From Prochlorococcus sp. AG-347-K19 (GTDB lineage Bacteria > Cyanobacteriota > Cyanobacteriia > PCC-6307 > Cyanobiaceae): a DNA stretch of 64,000 bases. The number at the start of each line of letters is the position of its first letter. Within the stretch, counting starts at the first letter, position 1. Location: the NCBI GenBank assembly GCA_003281335.1, contig QCCG01000003.1, positions 1-64,000 of the forward strand. Direction: 5' to 3'. The notes beneath the pieces were generated by a model. It did not search any database. It was not told where the DNA came from and saw only the letters and a list, made by a program, of their open reading frames with translations. Shown here in pieces: positions 24,930 to 32,208 of this stretch. The position numbers were made by a program, and so were the translations under genes.

Positions 24930-26738
24930 ATGAAAAAAGATATCAATGAGCTGATATTAAATAAAGAATATGAAAAAGCAGAAAATTTACTAAGAAATTT
25001 ATACGATAAAAATGAAATTGACTATCTTCAGTTACATCAATTAGCTTTTTTAAATATCATCAAATCCAATAGTAAAGAAGCTATAAATTTATTAAAAAAA
25101 TCTATAGAAAAAAATCCAAAATATCCAAATTCATATAGTGACTTAGGAAGTTTATATCTTAAAGAAAATCAAATTTCCGAAGCAAAAAAATATTTTTTAA
25201 AATCTTTGGATTTCAACAAGAATTTATTTAGCTCTCTCAACAATCTAGGTCTCATATATAAAAATCAAAAAGATTATAAATCATCGATTAAATATTTTTT
25301 GAGTGCTTTAAATGTCAACCCTAGGAATTATTTGGTGGTCTATAATTTAGCTCAACTTTTCGATGAAATTGAAGACTATAGCAAAGCAAAGGATTTTTAT
25401 ATAAGAACAATTAATTTAAACCCTGCGTATGGTAATGCAATAGTTGGTTTTTATAACTTATTATTGAAAACATTTGAATGGAGAATTATTGATAAATTTG
25501 AACCTAAATTAAAAAATTTTGGGGTTAAGTCTTTTCAAGGTGGTGAGCCTTTAACATTTCTTTATTTAGAAGAGGAAAACTACATAAGAAAATTAAGAGC
25601 AATAAATTTTTTTAATTCAAACTTTAGAAGGGATCATATAAAATTAAAGCCTCGGAATAATAAAAAAATAAGGATAGGTTATATTTCACACAATTTTATT
25701 TTTCATCCAGTTTCATTTCTAATCTCAGGTGTTATTAAGAAGCATAATCGTGAAGAGTTTGAAATATATGGTTATTCTATTAATACAAAAAAAGATAATA
25801 TTACAAAAAAAATATCAAAAACCTTTGATTTTTATAGAGATATATCTGTTAAAACTGATGATGAAGCGGTCAATATAATTAGATCAGACAACTTAGATTT
25901 TATTATTGATTTAATGGGATACACGTCTGGATCAAGAATGGGAATATTATCTAAAAAGGTAGCACCTATTCAAATTAGTTATTTAGCATATCCTTCCACT
26001 ACTGGATCTGATCAAATAGATTACTTATTGGCTGATAAACATGTTATCCCTGAAACGGAAATCGACAATTTTACTGAAAAAATAGTAAATATTCCTGGAA
26101 CATTTATGTGTTTTGACGATACTACAAAAATTTCAGATAAATTTACTAAAAAGCATTTTTATAATTTCAAACAAAATAGTTTTATTATGGTTGCTTTTCA
26201 TAGACCTCAAAAATTAAATTTAAAAACTGTTTCATGTTGGTGTGACATACTTAATTCAATTGAAGATAGCTTTTTATGGATTAGAAAGCCAAATAAATAC
26301 GCTTTGAAAAATCTTTTAGAATTTTTTGAAATGAGAGATATAGATCGTTCTAAAATTATCTTTGCGGATAGAGAACCAACTTATGAAAAACATCTTTCAA
26401 GATATAAAGTCGGTGATTTATTGCTAGATACTTTTAATTACAATGGACACACCACCACAATTGAGGCATTGTGGTCTGGACTCCCAGTAATCACCCTTCA
26501 AGGTAAAAATTTTGCATCAAGGGTAAGTGCAAGCATCTTAAGATCAATTGGTTTAGAGGATTTAATAGCAAACACAATTTATGAATATAAGCAAAAAGTA
26601 ATTTTTTATTCAAAAAATCCAAGTGAAATACAGAGCCTCAAAAGTAAGTTATCTAAATTGAAAAGTGATGGAGAATTGTTTAATACAGAGGCTTTTACAA
26701 TAAAACTTGAAAAAGTTTTAAAAGATTTAAAAAGATAA
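24930..26738 (+). CDS. SPINDLY/OGT-like TPR glycosyltransferase
   Basis: A 602-residue protein with TPR repeats over about the first 190 residues and a GT41-type catalytic domain after them. IRIGYISHNFIFHPVSFLIS opens the catalytic half; YLAYPSTTGSDQIDYLLAD and GHTTTIEALWSGLPVITLQG are GT41 landmarks. It should add a sugar from a nucleotide donor to proteins. I start at ATG 24930; the frame also opens at TTG 24900. With the TPR-sulfotransferases at 36.7 and 40.5 kb it suggests surface or protein modification. Confidence 0.88.
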   Translation: MKKDINELILNKEYEKAENLLRNLYDKNEIDYLQLHQLAFLNIIKSNSKEAINLLKKSIEKNPKYPNSYSDLGSLYLKENQISEAKKYFLKSLDFNKNLFSSLNNLGLIYKNQKDYKSSIKYFLSALNVNPRNYLVVYNLAQLFDEIEDYSKAKDFYIRTINLNPAYGNAIVGFYNLLLKTFEWRIIDKFEPKLKNFGVKSFQGGEPLTFLYLEEENYIRKLRAINFFNSNFRRDHIKLKPRNNKKIRIGYISHNFIFHPVSFLISGVIKKHNREEFEIYGYSINTKKDNITKKISKTFDFYRDISVKTDDEAVNIIRSDNLDFIIDLMGYTSGSRMGILSKKVAPIQISYLAYPSTTGSDQIDYLLADKHVIPETEIDNFTEKIVNIPGTFMCFDDTTKISDKFTKKHFYNFKQNSFIMVAFHRPQKLNLKTVSCWCDILNSIEDSFLWIRKPNKYALKNLLEFFEMRDIDRSKIIFADREPTYEKHLSRYKVGDLLLDTFNYNGHTTTIEALWSGLPVITLQGKNFASRVSASILRSIGLEDLIANTIYEYKQKVIFYSKNPSEIQSLKSKLSKLKSDGELFNTEAFTIKLEKVLKDLKR

Positions 26739-26836
26739 CTTATGGATTAATTTGCATTGATAAATAAGGGAAAATCAAGAATAAAAGTTTTTGAACCATT
26801 TTAAGATGTATCGAAGCCTATCCAAGTATTGATGCA

Positions 26837-26950
26837 ATGATGATTAGTTATGGATGTGTATATAAAAGGATTGGTAAGCTAGTTATGAAAGGGAGAAGAG
26901 TTGAAATTATTGAAGCAGGAAGGAAGGAATACAAAAAACTACTAGATTAG
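26837..26950 (+). CDS. 37-residue basic peptide
   Basis: ATG at 26837. It ends MKGRRVEIIEAGRKEYKKLL, matching the start of the peptide at 19900-20004; the family may actually begin at the internal ATG (26885). Function unknown. Confidence 0.4.
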   Translation: MMISYGCVYKRIGKLVMKGRRVEIIEAGRKEYKKLLD

Positions 26951-27105
26951 GGGTGGAAGCAAATAAGTATCTTCAGGAACTGTTTCTAGGTACTAAATAT
27001 ATCAAAGTACATACCATGAGACCCCCACAGCTACTCCCTTTATAACTTATTGTATTTGCAAAGTTTCTTACATTTGTTAATTTTAGTGAGCTTAAATAAG
27101 TTCAA

Positions 27106-27321
27106 ATGCAAGATCAAAGAATTGAAAAGTTAGCGGCTGTTGCAATAAGCATAACTAAGGTGCTTTTAATAATTTATCTAGGCTTTGAAGAAGTATTTAA
27201 AATAATCAAATCAATTCAAAAATTGTTAGATGCTGAATTAGATATTTCTCGAAAATGGGCTTCACAAAATTATTCAATTCTAAAAAAACGACTAGAGGAA
27301 AGAAAAGTAGCAGGAGTTTAA
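27106..27321 (+). CDS. Hypothetical protein with amphipathic helices
   Basis: A 71-residue protein with a moderately hydrophobic helix (AAVAISITKVLLIIYLGF) and a basic helical tail (WASQNYSILKKRLEERK). It may associate with membranes. No family recognised; followed by a hairpin-rich region and a terminator. Confidence 0.5.
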   Translation: MQDQRIEKLAAVAISITKVLLIIYLGFEEVFKIIKSIQKLLDAELDISRKWASQNYSILKKRLEERKVAGV

Positions 27322-27343
27322 AAATTTTTGCTATGAATTAATT

Positions 27344-27464
27344 GAGGCCAAACCTCGTCAGCACACTCTACGTTTGCTGCAAGACATAGATTGATTCAAT
27401 ATAGTTGTGGGTCGATTTAATAACCCTTTCAGTAGTTGGAATTTCTGGAAGGGTTTCTTGTTTT
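27344..27464 (+). terminator. Hairpin-rich 3' region ending in a terminator
   Basis: Two short hairpins (GAGG/CCTC at 27344-27356 and CAGCA/TGCTG at 27359-27379) precede AACCCTT/AAGGGTT (27422-27455) with a T-rich tail. The last is a terminator for the 27106 gene. The hairpins before it could be part of a small RNA. Confidence 0.5.
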
Positions 27465-27546
27465 AAACTTCCCAATCAATGTCAAAATTTTCATCTAGAT
27501 CTTCGTCTTGTTCTTATTCCATATAATTTTTCTTTTTATCCAGAAT

Positions 27547-27864
27547 TTAGTTAATTATTTTTTTAATTTTCTCTAAATTCCATTTATCAAATATTAATTT
27601 CATTTCTCTTTCGTAGTATCTTACTTTCTTTGCGAAAGGTAATAGTTGAATAATCATCCCAAAGGGAAATTTAAAAAAAGAAGAAACATAAACAATATAA
27701 AATTCGATAAATGAAGGTTTTGGTGGGATAGGTAAATTTTTTATATATGCCCAATCAATGCAAGGTTTAAGTTGCTTATCACTAGCGATAATATTTTTTT
27801 TGCATCTCCACCAAGAGAATAGATAAATGCAAATAAAAATCGGTAACGGAAGAAGTCTCAACAT
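27547..27864 (-). CDS. Hypothetical membrane protein
   Basis: A 105-residue protein with an N-terminal helix (LPLPIFICIYLFSWW) and a second hydrophobic segment (FIEFYIVYVSSFFKFPFGMI). The DNA in front of it is the left copy of the ~230-bp direct repeat, so it shares its upstream region with the gene at 31523. Function unknown. Confidence 0.6.
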   Translation of the reverse strand: MLRLLPLPIFICIYLFSWWRCKKNIIASDKQLKPCIDWAYIKNLPIPPKPSFIEFYIVYVSSFFKFPFGMIIQLLPFAKKVRYYEREMKLIFDKWNLEKIKKIIN

Positions 27865-27876
27865 TAAATATCAATA

Positions 27877-28106
27877 TTTAATAGCTATCTGCTAATTAAG
27901 GATAGCAACCATCTCTATTTATCTACACAAAGTAGGTTTGTATCCTAAAAAATCAAGAAAATTCTATAAAGTCTAGGGAATTCCATAAGAAATCCATAAA
28001 AAGGAGGTCATTTCCCCTAATATCTTCCTAAGTCAAACTAGGTAATCTCTGAAAAGCCATTCGGGGCGAAAGGATTCTAACCTGCGACCTAGTGCTTTCA
28101 AAACAC
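27877..28106. repeat. Left copy of a ~230-bp direct repeat ending in a tRNA-Pro fragment
   Basis: Aligns with 31810-32043 over its whole length with scattered substitutions and small gaps. Shared blocks include CAAGAAAATTCTATAAAGTC, AGGAGGTCATTTCCCCTAAT and CTGAAAAGCCA. Both copies begin just upstream of a minus-strand membrane-protein gene and end in the 3' part of tRNA-Pro. Confidence 0.85.
28061..28106 (-). pseudogene. tRNA-Pro 3' remnant, degenerate (attachment scar)
   Basis: Matches the 3' 46 bases of the intact tRNA-Pro at 35267-35340 with several substitutions (for example GCGAAAGG for GCGACAGG). The 5' half is missing. Behind it, CCTAGTGCT and AGCACTAGG (28125-28133) form an inverted pair. 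Interpreted as an old integration scar. Confidence 0.8.
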
Positions 28107-28292
28107 CGCACAGGGCAAGTACAGCACTAGGTTTTTAAGCTATAGCTGATTTCTTGCTGGGCTCTGCGTGATTTGTCTTGTCAAATAAAGCAATATTTGA
28201 CTGCAATTTGACCGCAAAATATTATTTGAGAAAAATTTAAATAGCATTTTATACAAGATATTGATCTATTTAAATCAATAAAAATTTGAGAG

Positions 28293-28454
28293 ATGGAATA
28301 TAGTTTTGGGGAATTACGAGCAAAAATTTTGGAATCATTTGATTACTTCGAATATCTAAATTCAATATCATTTCACCCACCTGTAATGATAATAACTACA
28401 TTAGTATTTTTTTATATAAGAAGAAAATTTTTATTAGCTGGCAAAAAACATTAG
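28293..28454 (+). CDS. 53-residue single-helix membrane protein
   Basis: ATG at 28293. A soluble acidic start (MEYSFGELRAKILESF) is followed by a hydrophobic helix (VMIITTLVFFYI) and a basic end. It is the first gene right of the leftmost tRNA scar. Function unknown. Confidence 0.5.
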   Translation: MEYSFGELRAKILESFDYFEYLNSISFHPPVMIITTLVFFYIRRKFLLAGKKH

Positions 28455-28542
28455 CAATTTATTTAATATTTGTATTTTTAAATGAGTCAAAAATTAAATA
28501 AACAAAACAAGTAATAAAAACAATTACATATAAAGATTCCAT

Positions 28543-28911
28543 TTAACTTACCGTTGTTATTGAACTACTTAATCCATAAGTGAGAAAAATAAAACTTGCA
28601 AAAGTAACTCCAATCATTACTGTTGTGTAGAGTTTATTTAGTTTGAAATTATTATTTACTGATGAAAAGTCTGCAATAACCAAATTTTTCATAGAATATG
28701 TGTCTCTATTTTTGAAATTATTGCTGTTAACCAAACTGCCTAAAATTGGATCTGTTGAAGCTTTTATTTCTTGATTGATAACAGTATTTAAACCTTTATC
28801 TTCATTGAAGAATCTTGGAATCATATATGCATGCCATAAAGCTATTATTGCCACCCAAAAAACTACACTAACTCCTGCAAAACCAAAAAGTAAGAATCTA
28901 AAGGTTTCCAT
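28543..28911 (-). CDS. Hypothetical protein with two membrane helices
   Basis: A 122-residue protein with helices near residues 6-28 (FLLFGFAGVSVVFWVAIIAL) and 94-115 (TTVMIGVTFASFIFLTYGL), separated by a polar Asn/Lys-rich loop. No family recognised. It lies in the first cassette between tRNA-Pro scars. Confidence 0.6.
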   Translation of the reverse strand: METFRFLLFGFAGVSVVFWVAIIALWHAYMIPRFFNEDKGLNTVINQEIKASTDPILGSLVNSNNFKNRDTYSMKNLVIADFSSVNNNFKLNKLYTTVMIGVTFASFIFLTYGLSSSITTVS

Positions 28912-29131
28912 ATTTGTTCTCTAATTAACTAAAATCTACATCAAAAAAATATCTAAATATCGCAATCCCAAAAAATATACTTTAAATAAATCAATTAATC
29001 ATTTCATAATGTTACTAATGATTAGAGACAATGTTATTAGGAGTTTTTCTTTAAATATAAGTTAATGATCGAATCATTTATTTAACTAAAAAAGACAAAA
29101 TAAAAATTACATTTATTATTACTTTTTAGAA

Positions 29132-29428
29132 ATGGATTTTAGGATTTTACTTGTTATTACTCCAATAATATTCTCATGGATATTCACAATCTTTTGGTTA
29201 GGTAGGTGGGACGTATTTAGATTAACACCACTAGGATTACCAAAGAAGGGAGTAGCTCCTTTTAAAAATTATCAAGTATGGGAAGATTCAGCATTAATTC
29301 CTGATAATGGTAGACCAGCAGAAGGTTATCCAGTATTTACTGTAAGAACGGCAGCAGTCAATGCACTAGGGATTCCAACTGTTTTCTTCCTTGGAGCAAT
29401 ATTGGCAATGCAGTTTAAAACTTATTAA
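29132..29428 (+). CDS. Small membrane protein with PsbY-like N-terminus
   Basis: A 98-residue protein with a first helix [20 protein letters not shown], a polar loop with [13 protein letters not shown], and a second helix ending [16 protein letters not shown]. The start resembles PsbY-type helices (compare the real psbY at 44910) but the protein is much longer. It is 12 bases ahead of a second gene with a similar start. A photosynthetic role is a guess. Confidence 0.6.
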   Translation: MDFRILLVITPIIFSWIFTIFWLGRWDVFRLTPLGLPKKGVAPFKNYQVWEDSALIPDNGRPAEGYPVFTVRTAAVNALGIPTVFFLGAILAMQFKTY

Positions 29429-29440
29429 TAGGAAATTTTG

Positions 29441-29626
29441 ATGGACATTAGATTTTTAATTGTTGGAGCACCATTTTTAATCGCATTTTTTTATACCTTA
29501 TTTTGGCTTAAAAAATGGGGTGCTTTTAATTCTAAGAATAATAATTTGCCAAAAAATATTTCTCTTAAAAATGAATCAATAGAACAAAGTTATATTTTAG
29601 AGAATATCTTTTTAACAAAAAATTAA
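29441..29626 (+). CDS. Small membrane protein related to the preceding gene
   Basis: A 61-residue protein (ATG 29441) with the helix MDIRFLIVGAPFLIAFFYTL and WLKKWGAF, parallel to [13 protein letters not shown]...WLGRWDVF in the preceding protein. The two probably arose by duplication and are co-transcribed. The C-terminus is polar. Function unknown. Confidence 0.6.
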   Translation: MDIRFLIVGAPFLIAFFYTLFWLKKWGAFNSKNNNLPKNISLKNESIEQSYILENIFLTKN

Positions 29627-29661
29627 TCAAATTTACTTACTCTTTTAATTTATACATTCTT

Positions 29662-29760
29662 ATGATTCCAATAGAACAGTATTTGTTTTTTGCAGTTTCT
29701 CTTTATGCATTTTTTTATCTTTCAATAACTATAGTAAGTACATTAATAAACTTTTCCTAA
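29662..29760 (+). CDS. 32-residue hydrophobic peptide
   Basis: ATG at 29662. Almost the whole length is one helix (YLFFAVSLYAFFYLSITIV). It follows two small membrane-protein genes and may share their transcript. Confidence 0.45.
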   Translation: MIPIEQYLFFAVSLYAFFYLSITIVSTLINFS

Positions 29761-29843
29761 GCAATAATCACATAAAATATTAAACACTTATTTGTATAAA
29801 ATTAATCTTCCTGTAATTTAAAACTTATTATATAAATATAAAA

Positions 29844-29961
29844 GTAGATATTAGGGCAATCTACTAACCGCTAGCTTTGATAAAGCGGTTCGTAATGAGA
29901 ACCTCCCTTTGACCTCATTTTCTTTTTCGCAATCTTAGAAAATGAGGTTTAAATATTTTTT
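29844..29961 (+). ncRNA. Pseudoknotted RNA, copy A, with terminator
   Basis: Stem 1 is GTAGAT/ATCTAC (29844-29849 with 29859-29864) with a nine-base loop ATTAGGGCA. Stem 2 is AACCGC/GCGGTT (29866-29871 with 29885-29890). The loop bases AGGG (29853-29856) pair with CCCT (29905-29908) as a pseudoknot, and a terminator hairpin (29911-29949) with a T-run follows. Copy B at 30078 repeats the plan with compensating changes. It matches no RNA class that I know; it may be a riboswitch or a small RNA. Confidence 0.7.
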
Positions 29962-30077
29962 AATAGTCATGAATATTCAATTAAATTCTTAATTAAAACT
30001 CTAAATTATTAAATATTATTCCTTCTTATGTATATTATTTACTTTTTAAAAAAGAGTTTTTTATTTATAAAGAATAT

Positions 30078-30187
30078 GTAGATATTTGGCGAATCTGCAA
30101 CGGTATAGATTCCGTCTTTATGAACCTAGCCAACGAAAATATTCCTAGCTACGTTTTAGTTATTTTAGTAGTTAGGAATATTTTTAT
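30078..30187 (+). ncRNA. Pseudoknotted RNA, copy B, with terminator
   Basis: Stem 1 is GTAGAT/ATCTGC (30078-30083 with 30093-30098), loop ATTTGGCGA, again nine bases. Stem 2 is ACGG/CCGT. The loop bases TGGC (30087-30090) pair with GCCA (30129-30132). ATGAACCT just before this strand matches AATGAGAACCT in copy A. A terminator of 11 pairs (30137-30183) follows. It lies 40 bases before the gene at 30226 and may control it. Confidence 0.7.
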
Positions 30188-30225
30188 TTATTCCAACTTT
30201 TAAAGTAATTTTTTCTGAAAATCAA

Positions 30226-30639
30226 ATGATCAATAAATCAAGAAATGAATCTACATTAGAAAATATTTATAAGAATTTGGAATCTGGAATGCCAGAGAAT
30301 AAATCTATCAAAGAGTATGCTCTGCCTAATGCGAGACAGTGGCTTGGTGGAAGATTCGTTGCTATTTGGGTTTTACCTATTTATTTTTTAAGAAAAATTG
30401 CAAAGTTTTCTGCTTCTTCAGCCTTTGTTAAGCCATATTCTCCTTCTGTAAATGGGCCATCTTATAAGCAACCAGAAACTCTATTTACTTCTTTACGAAG
30501 TGTTTTCAGGGGTCAAGATCATTTAAGATTTTTTGATCATAGATTTATTGGTATTTGGGTATTGCCCATTGCGTTGACTGGAATTGTTTTTGAAATCCTA
30601 CTAATAGCTCCTACTAATAACACTTCACCTTTCAATTAA
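30226..30639 (+). CDS. Hypothetical membrane protein with a repeated motif
   Basis: A 137-residue protein with two similar membrane segments: GRFVAIWVLPIYFLRK (about 42-57) and HRFIGIWVLPIALTGI (about 105-120). The repeat suggests internal duplication with symmetrical helices. It is the first gene after RNA copy B. Family not recognised; possibly involved with thylakoid or envelope membranes. Confidence 0.6.
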   Translation: MINKSRNESTLENIYKNLESGMPENKSIKEYALPNARQWLGGRFVAIWVLPIYFLRKIAKFSASSAFVKPYSPSVNGPSYKQPETLFTSLRSVFRGQDHLRFFDHRFIGIWVLPIALTGIVFEILLIAPTNNTSPFN

Positions 30640-30691
30640 GCCTCTTTGACCGCAATTTGACCGCAACCATTTCGGTCATAATATGGGTATT

Positions 30692-30718
30692 AAAAAAGAC
30701 AGGCTGAGGAACCTGTCT
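30692..30718 (-). terminator. Terminator left of a tRNA-Pro remnant
   Basis: AGACAGG pairs with CCTGTCT, followed on the minus strand by a T-run. It sits 19 bases beyond the 3' end of the tRNA remnant at 30737, the position expected for a tRNA gene's own terminator. Confidence 0.7.
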
Positions 30719-30736
30719 ATAATTGGATTTTTAGAG

Positions 30737-30778
30737 TCGGGGCGACAGGATTCGAACCTGCGACCTAGTGCTCCCAAA
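30737..30778 (-). pseudogene. tRNA-Pro 3' remnant (attachment scar)
   Basis: Forty-two bases identical to the 3' part of the intact tRNA-Pro at 35267-35340, ending inside the anticodon loop. No 5' half is present; the following bases do not fold as a tRNA. Exact identity suggests a recent integration or maintenance by recombination. Confidence 0.9.
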
Positions 30779-30987
30779 TCACTAGTTTCGAATTACTTAT
30801 AACTGCGATTTGAAGGTATAACTTATTTTGAATGCCATTTTTCCTTCTAAAACCTTATAAGACTTTCTAATACTTATTGGATTTTTCCCTAAATTTTCCC
30901 TAAAGTTGACCTAGTGCTTCATGAGGTTCTAGAAGATGCCACAAACTGATAATTAAGGAAGAAGACTTCTATATTTAGAAGTTATTT

Positions 30988-31275
30988 TTAAGCAGCATCA
31001 TATTCTTCATCTTCAAGTTCTCTCAAAAATCTTTTATCTAATAAGTAATTGTCTATAAGCTCTGCTGCCATTACTATCTCAGTAGCATTTTTAGATAGTT
31101 CTTGTGGATCTTTGTCTAATAAGTAATTGTCTATAAGCTCTAGATTGTACTCGTTTTCTTTAATTGGTTTTTCGCTTTCTAATAGCTTTCTTATTTGTGT
31201 AAATACAAGCTCTTGATCGTATCCACTTTCTCTAATTTCTTTCAACATTTCATCTGGAATTTGCATAATCGTCAA
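30988..31275 (-). CDS. Hypothetical acidic protein with internal repeat
   Basis: A 95-residue soluble protein. The segment ELIDNYLLDK occurs twice (about 45-54 and 71-80), encoded by a nearly exact 30-base DNA repeat. A strong ribosome-binding site (AGGAG) precedes the start. No family recognised. Confidence 0.6.
   Translation of the reverse strand: MTIMQIPDEMLKEIRESGYDQELVFTQIRKLLESEKPIKENEYNLELIDNYLLDKDPQELSKNATEIVMAAELIDNYLLDKRFLRELEDEEYDAA
31034..31141. repeat. 30-base direct repeat inside the 30988 gene
   Basis: The unit at 31034-31063 recurs at 31112-31141 with one mismatch and a spacing of 78 bases (26 codons), so it keeps the reading frame and duplicates ELIDNYLLDK in the protein. 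Confidence 0.85.
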
Positions 31276-31426
31276 CTCCTATGTGAAAACCTATGTACGC
31301 ATACTTACGAAAAAATAAAGAAAAAGCAAGAAAATTGGAAAAAATCGAGGTGTATAAAGCTTGTATTTACAATCATTTATGGAAAAAGGTTGGAAGAAGA
31401 ATTCTATCTTTAGAAGTTATTTTTAG

Positions 31427-31522
31427 TTATCTAATGAAGTAAATTATCCCACCAACAAAAGTGCTACCTATAAGTAGCAAGACCATAAGAAGAGCTATTA
31501 ATTTAGGTAAGCTTCCAATCAT
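31427..31522 (-). CDS. 31-residue single-helix membrane peptide
   Basis: ATG at 31522 adjoins the stop of the gene at 31523 with no gap, indicating coupling. Nearly all of it is one helix (LIALLMVLLLIGSTFVGGII). Confidence 0.55.
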   Translation of the reverse strand: MIGSLPKLIALLMVLLLIGSTFVGGIIYFIR

Positions 31523-31804
31523 TTAAAAATATCTTCTATAAGGTCTTCCTTCTTCAGTAGTATCTTCTGTATATCTTCCACCTCTCTTACCAATAAAAAC
31601 ATCAGGGGGATTATTAGGTTGTTTTTGAAAGGGTTTCCAAGTTTTTCTCTTAACACCATTTTTCCTTCTTAATGCAAGAGTAAACCAAAGTAGAGCAAAT
31701 AAAAATATAAATATTATTCCAAAAGTAACAACATTTTCAGTATCTATTTTGTTTTTATATTGGTCATATGTACTTTTAGTTGTTGCTACTAAAATTTCTT
31801 TCAT
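31523..31804 (-). CDS. Hypothetical membrane protein
   Basis: A 93-residue protein with one helix (VVTFGIIFIFLFALLWFTLA) and a basic, Arg/Gly-rich C-terminus (GKRGGRYTEDTTEEGRPYRR). It is preceded by the right copy of the ~230-bp repeat. Family not recognised. Confidence 0.6.
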   Translation of the reverse strand: MKEILVATTKSTYDQYKNKIDTENVVTFGIIFIFLFALLWFTLALRRKNGVKRKTWKPFQKQPNNPPDVFIGKRGGRYTEDTTEEGRPYRRYF

Positions 31805-31809
31805 TAATA

Positions 31810-32043
31810 CTTAATAGCCATCTGCCAATAAGGATAGCAACCAACTCTATCTATTTATATAAGGTAGGCTTATATCCTAGAAAATTCAAGAAAATTCTAT
31901 AAAGTCTAGGGAAAAACCATAAGAAAACCCCCTAATAAAGGAGGTCATTTCCCCTAATTTTTCCCTAAGTCAAAATAGGTAATCGCTGAAAAGCCAGTCG
32001 GGGCGACAGGATTCGAACCTGCGACCTAGTGCTCCCAAAGCAC
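31810..32043. repeat. Right copy of the ~230-bp direct repeat
   Basis: Pairs with 27877-28106. This copy keeps the tRNA-Pro fragment without substitutions, while the left copy has decayed, so the left is older or less constrained. A shorter, related piece (TTTTCCCTAAATTTTCCCTAA and GACCTAGTGCTT) is seen at about 30884-30922. Confidence 0.85.
31998..32043 (-). pseudogene. tRNA-Pro 3' remnant (attachment scar)
   Basis: Forty-six bases identical to the 3' end of the intact tRNA-Pro, reaching past the anticodon into its 5' stem, then diverging. It ends the right copy of the long direct repeat. Confidence 0.9.
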
Positions 32044-32139
32044 TCGATCAGCAAAATGCGACAGCACCCATGAGAACGAAGTGAGGCTATGACTTTAGTT
32101 TGAAATATTTGTTATCAAAATGAGTCTCAAGAATTGTCT

Positions 32140-32207
32140 TATATGCAGCAAAGTGTTGCAAAGTTAAGCATTTGATCGCCCCAGGATCGCCCGCTTGCGA
32201 CCTAGTG
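32140..32207. repeat. Flank duplicate with a short tRNA-Pro fragment
   Basis: TGATCGCCCC-AGGATCGCCCG and neighbouring TATGCA/TTGCAAAG words match the left flank of the real tRNA (35188-35239). They are followed by TGCGACCTAGTG (32196-32207), a 12-base piece of tRNA-Pro. The stop codon of the 32209 gene begins one base beyond it. Confidence 0.6.
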
Positions 32208-32208
32208 T

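Noticed and set aside
27473..27532. Acidic micro-frame (EQDEDLDENFDIDWEV) on the minus strand with TAA at codon 3
   Set aside because: Protein-like in composition but too short, and the start is blocked; no paralogue seen.
29844..29961. Fluoride (crcB) riboswitch
   Set aside because: AATGA-x-ACCT is reminiscent, but stem order and loop sequences do not fit, and no fluoride exporter follows.
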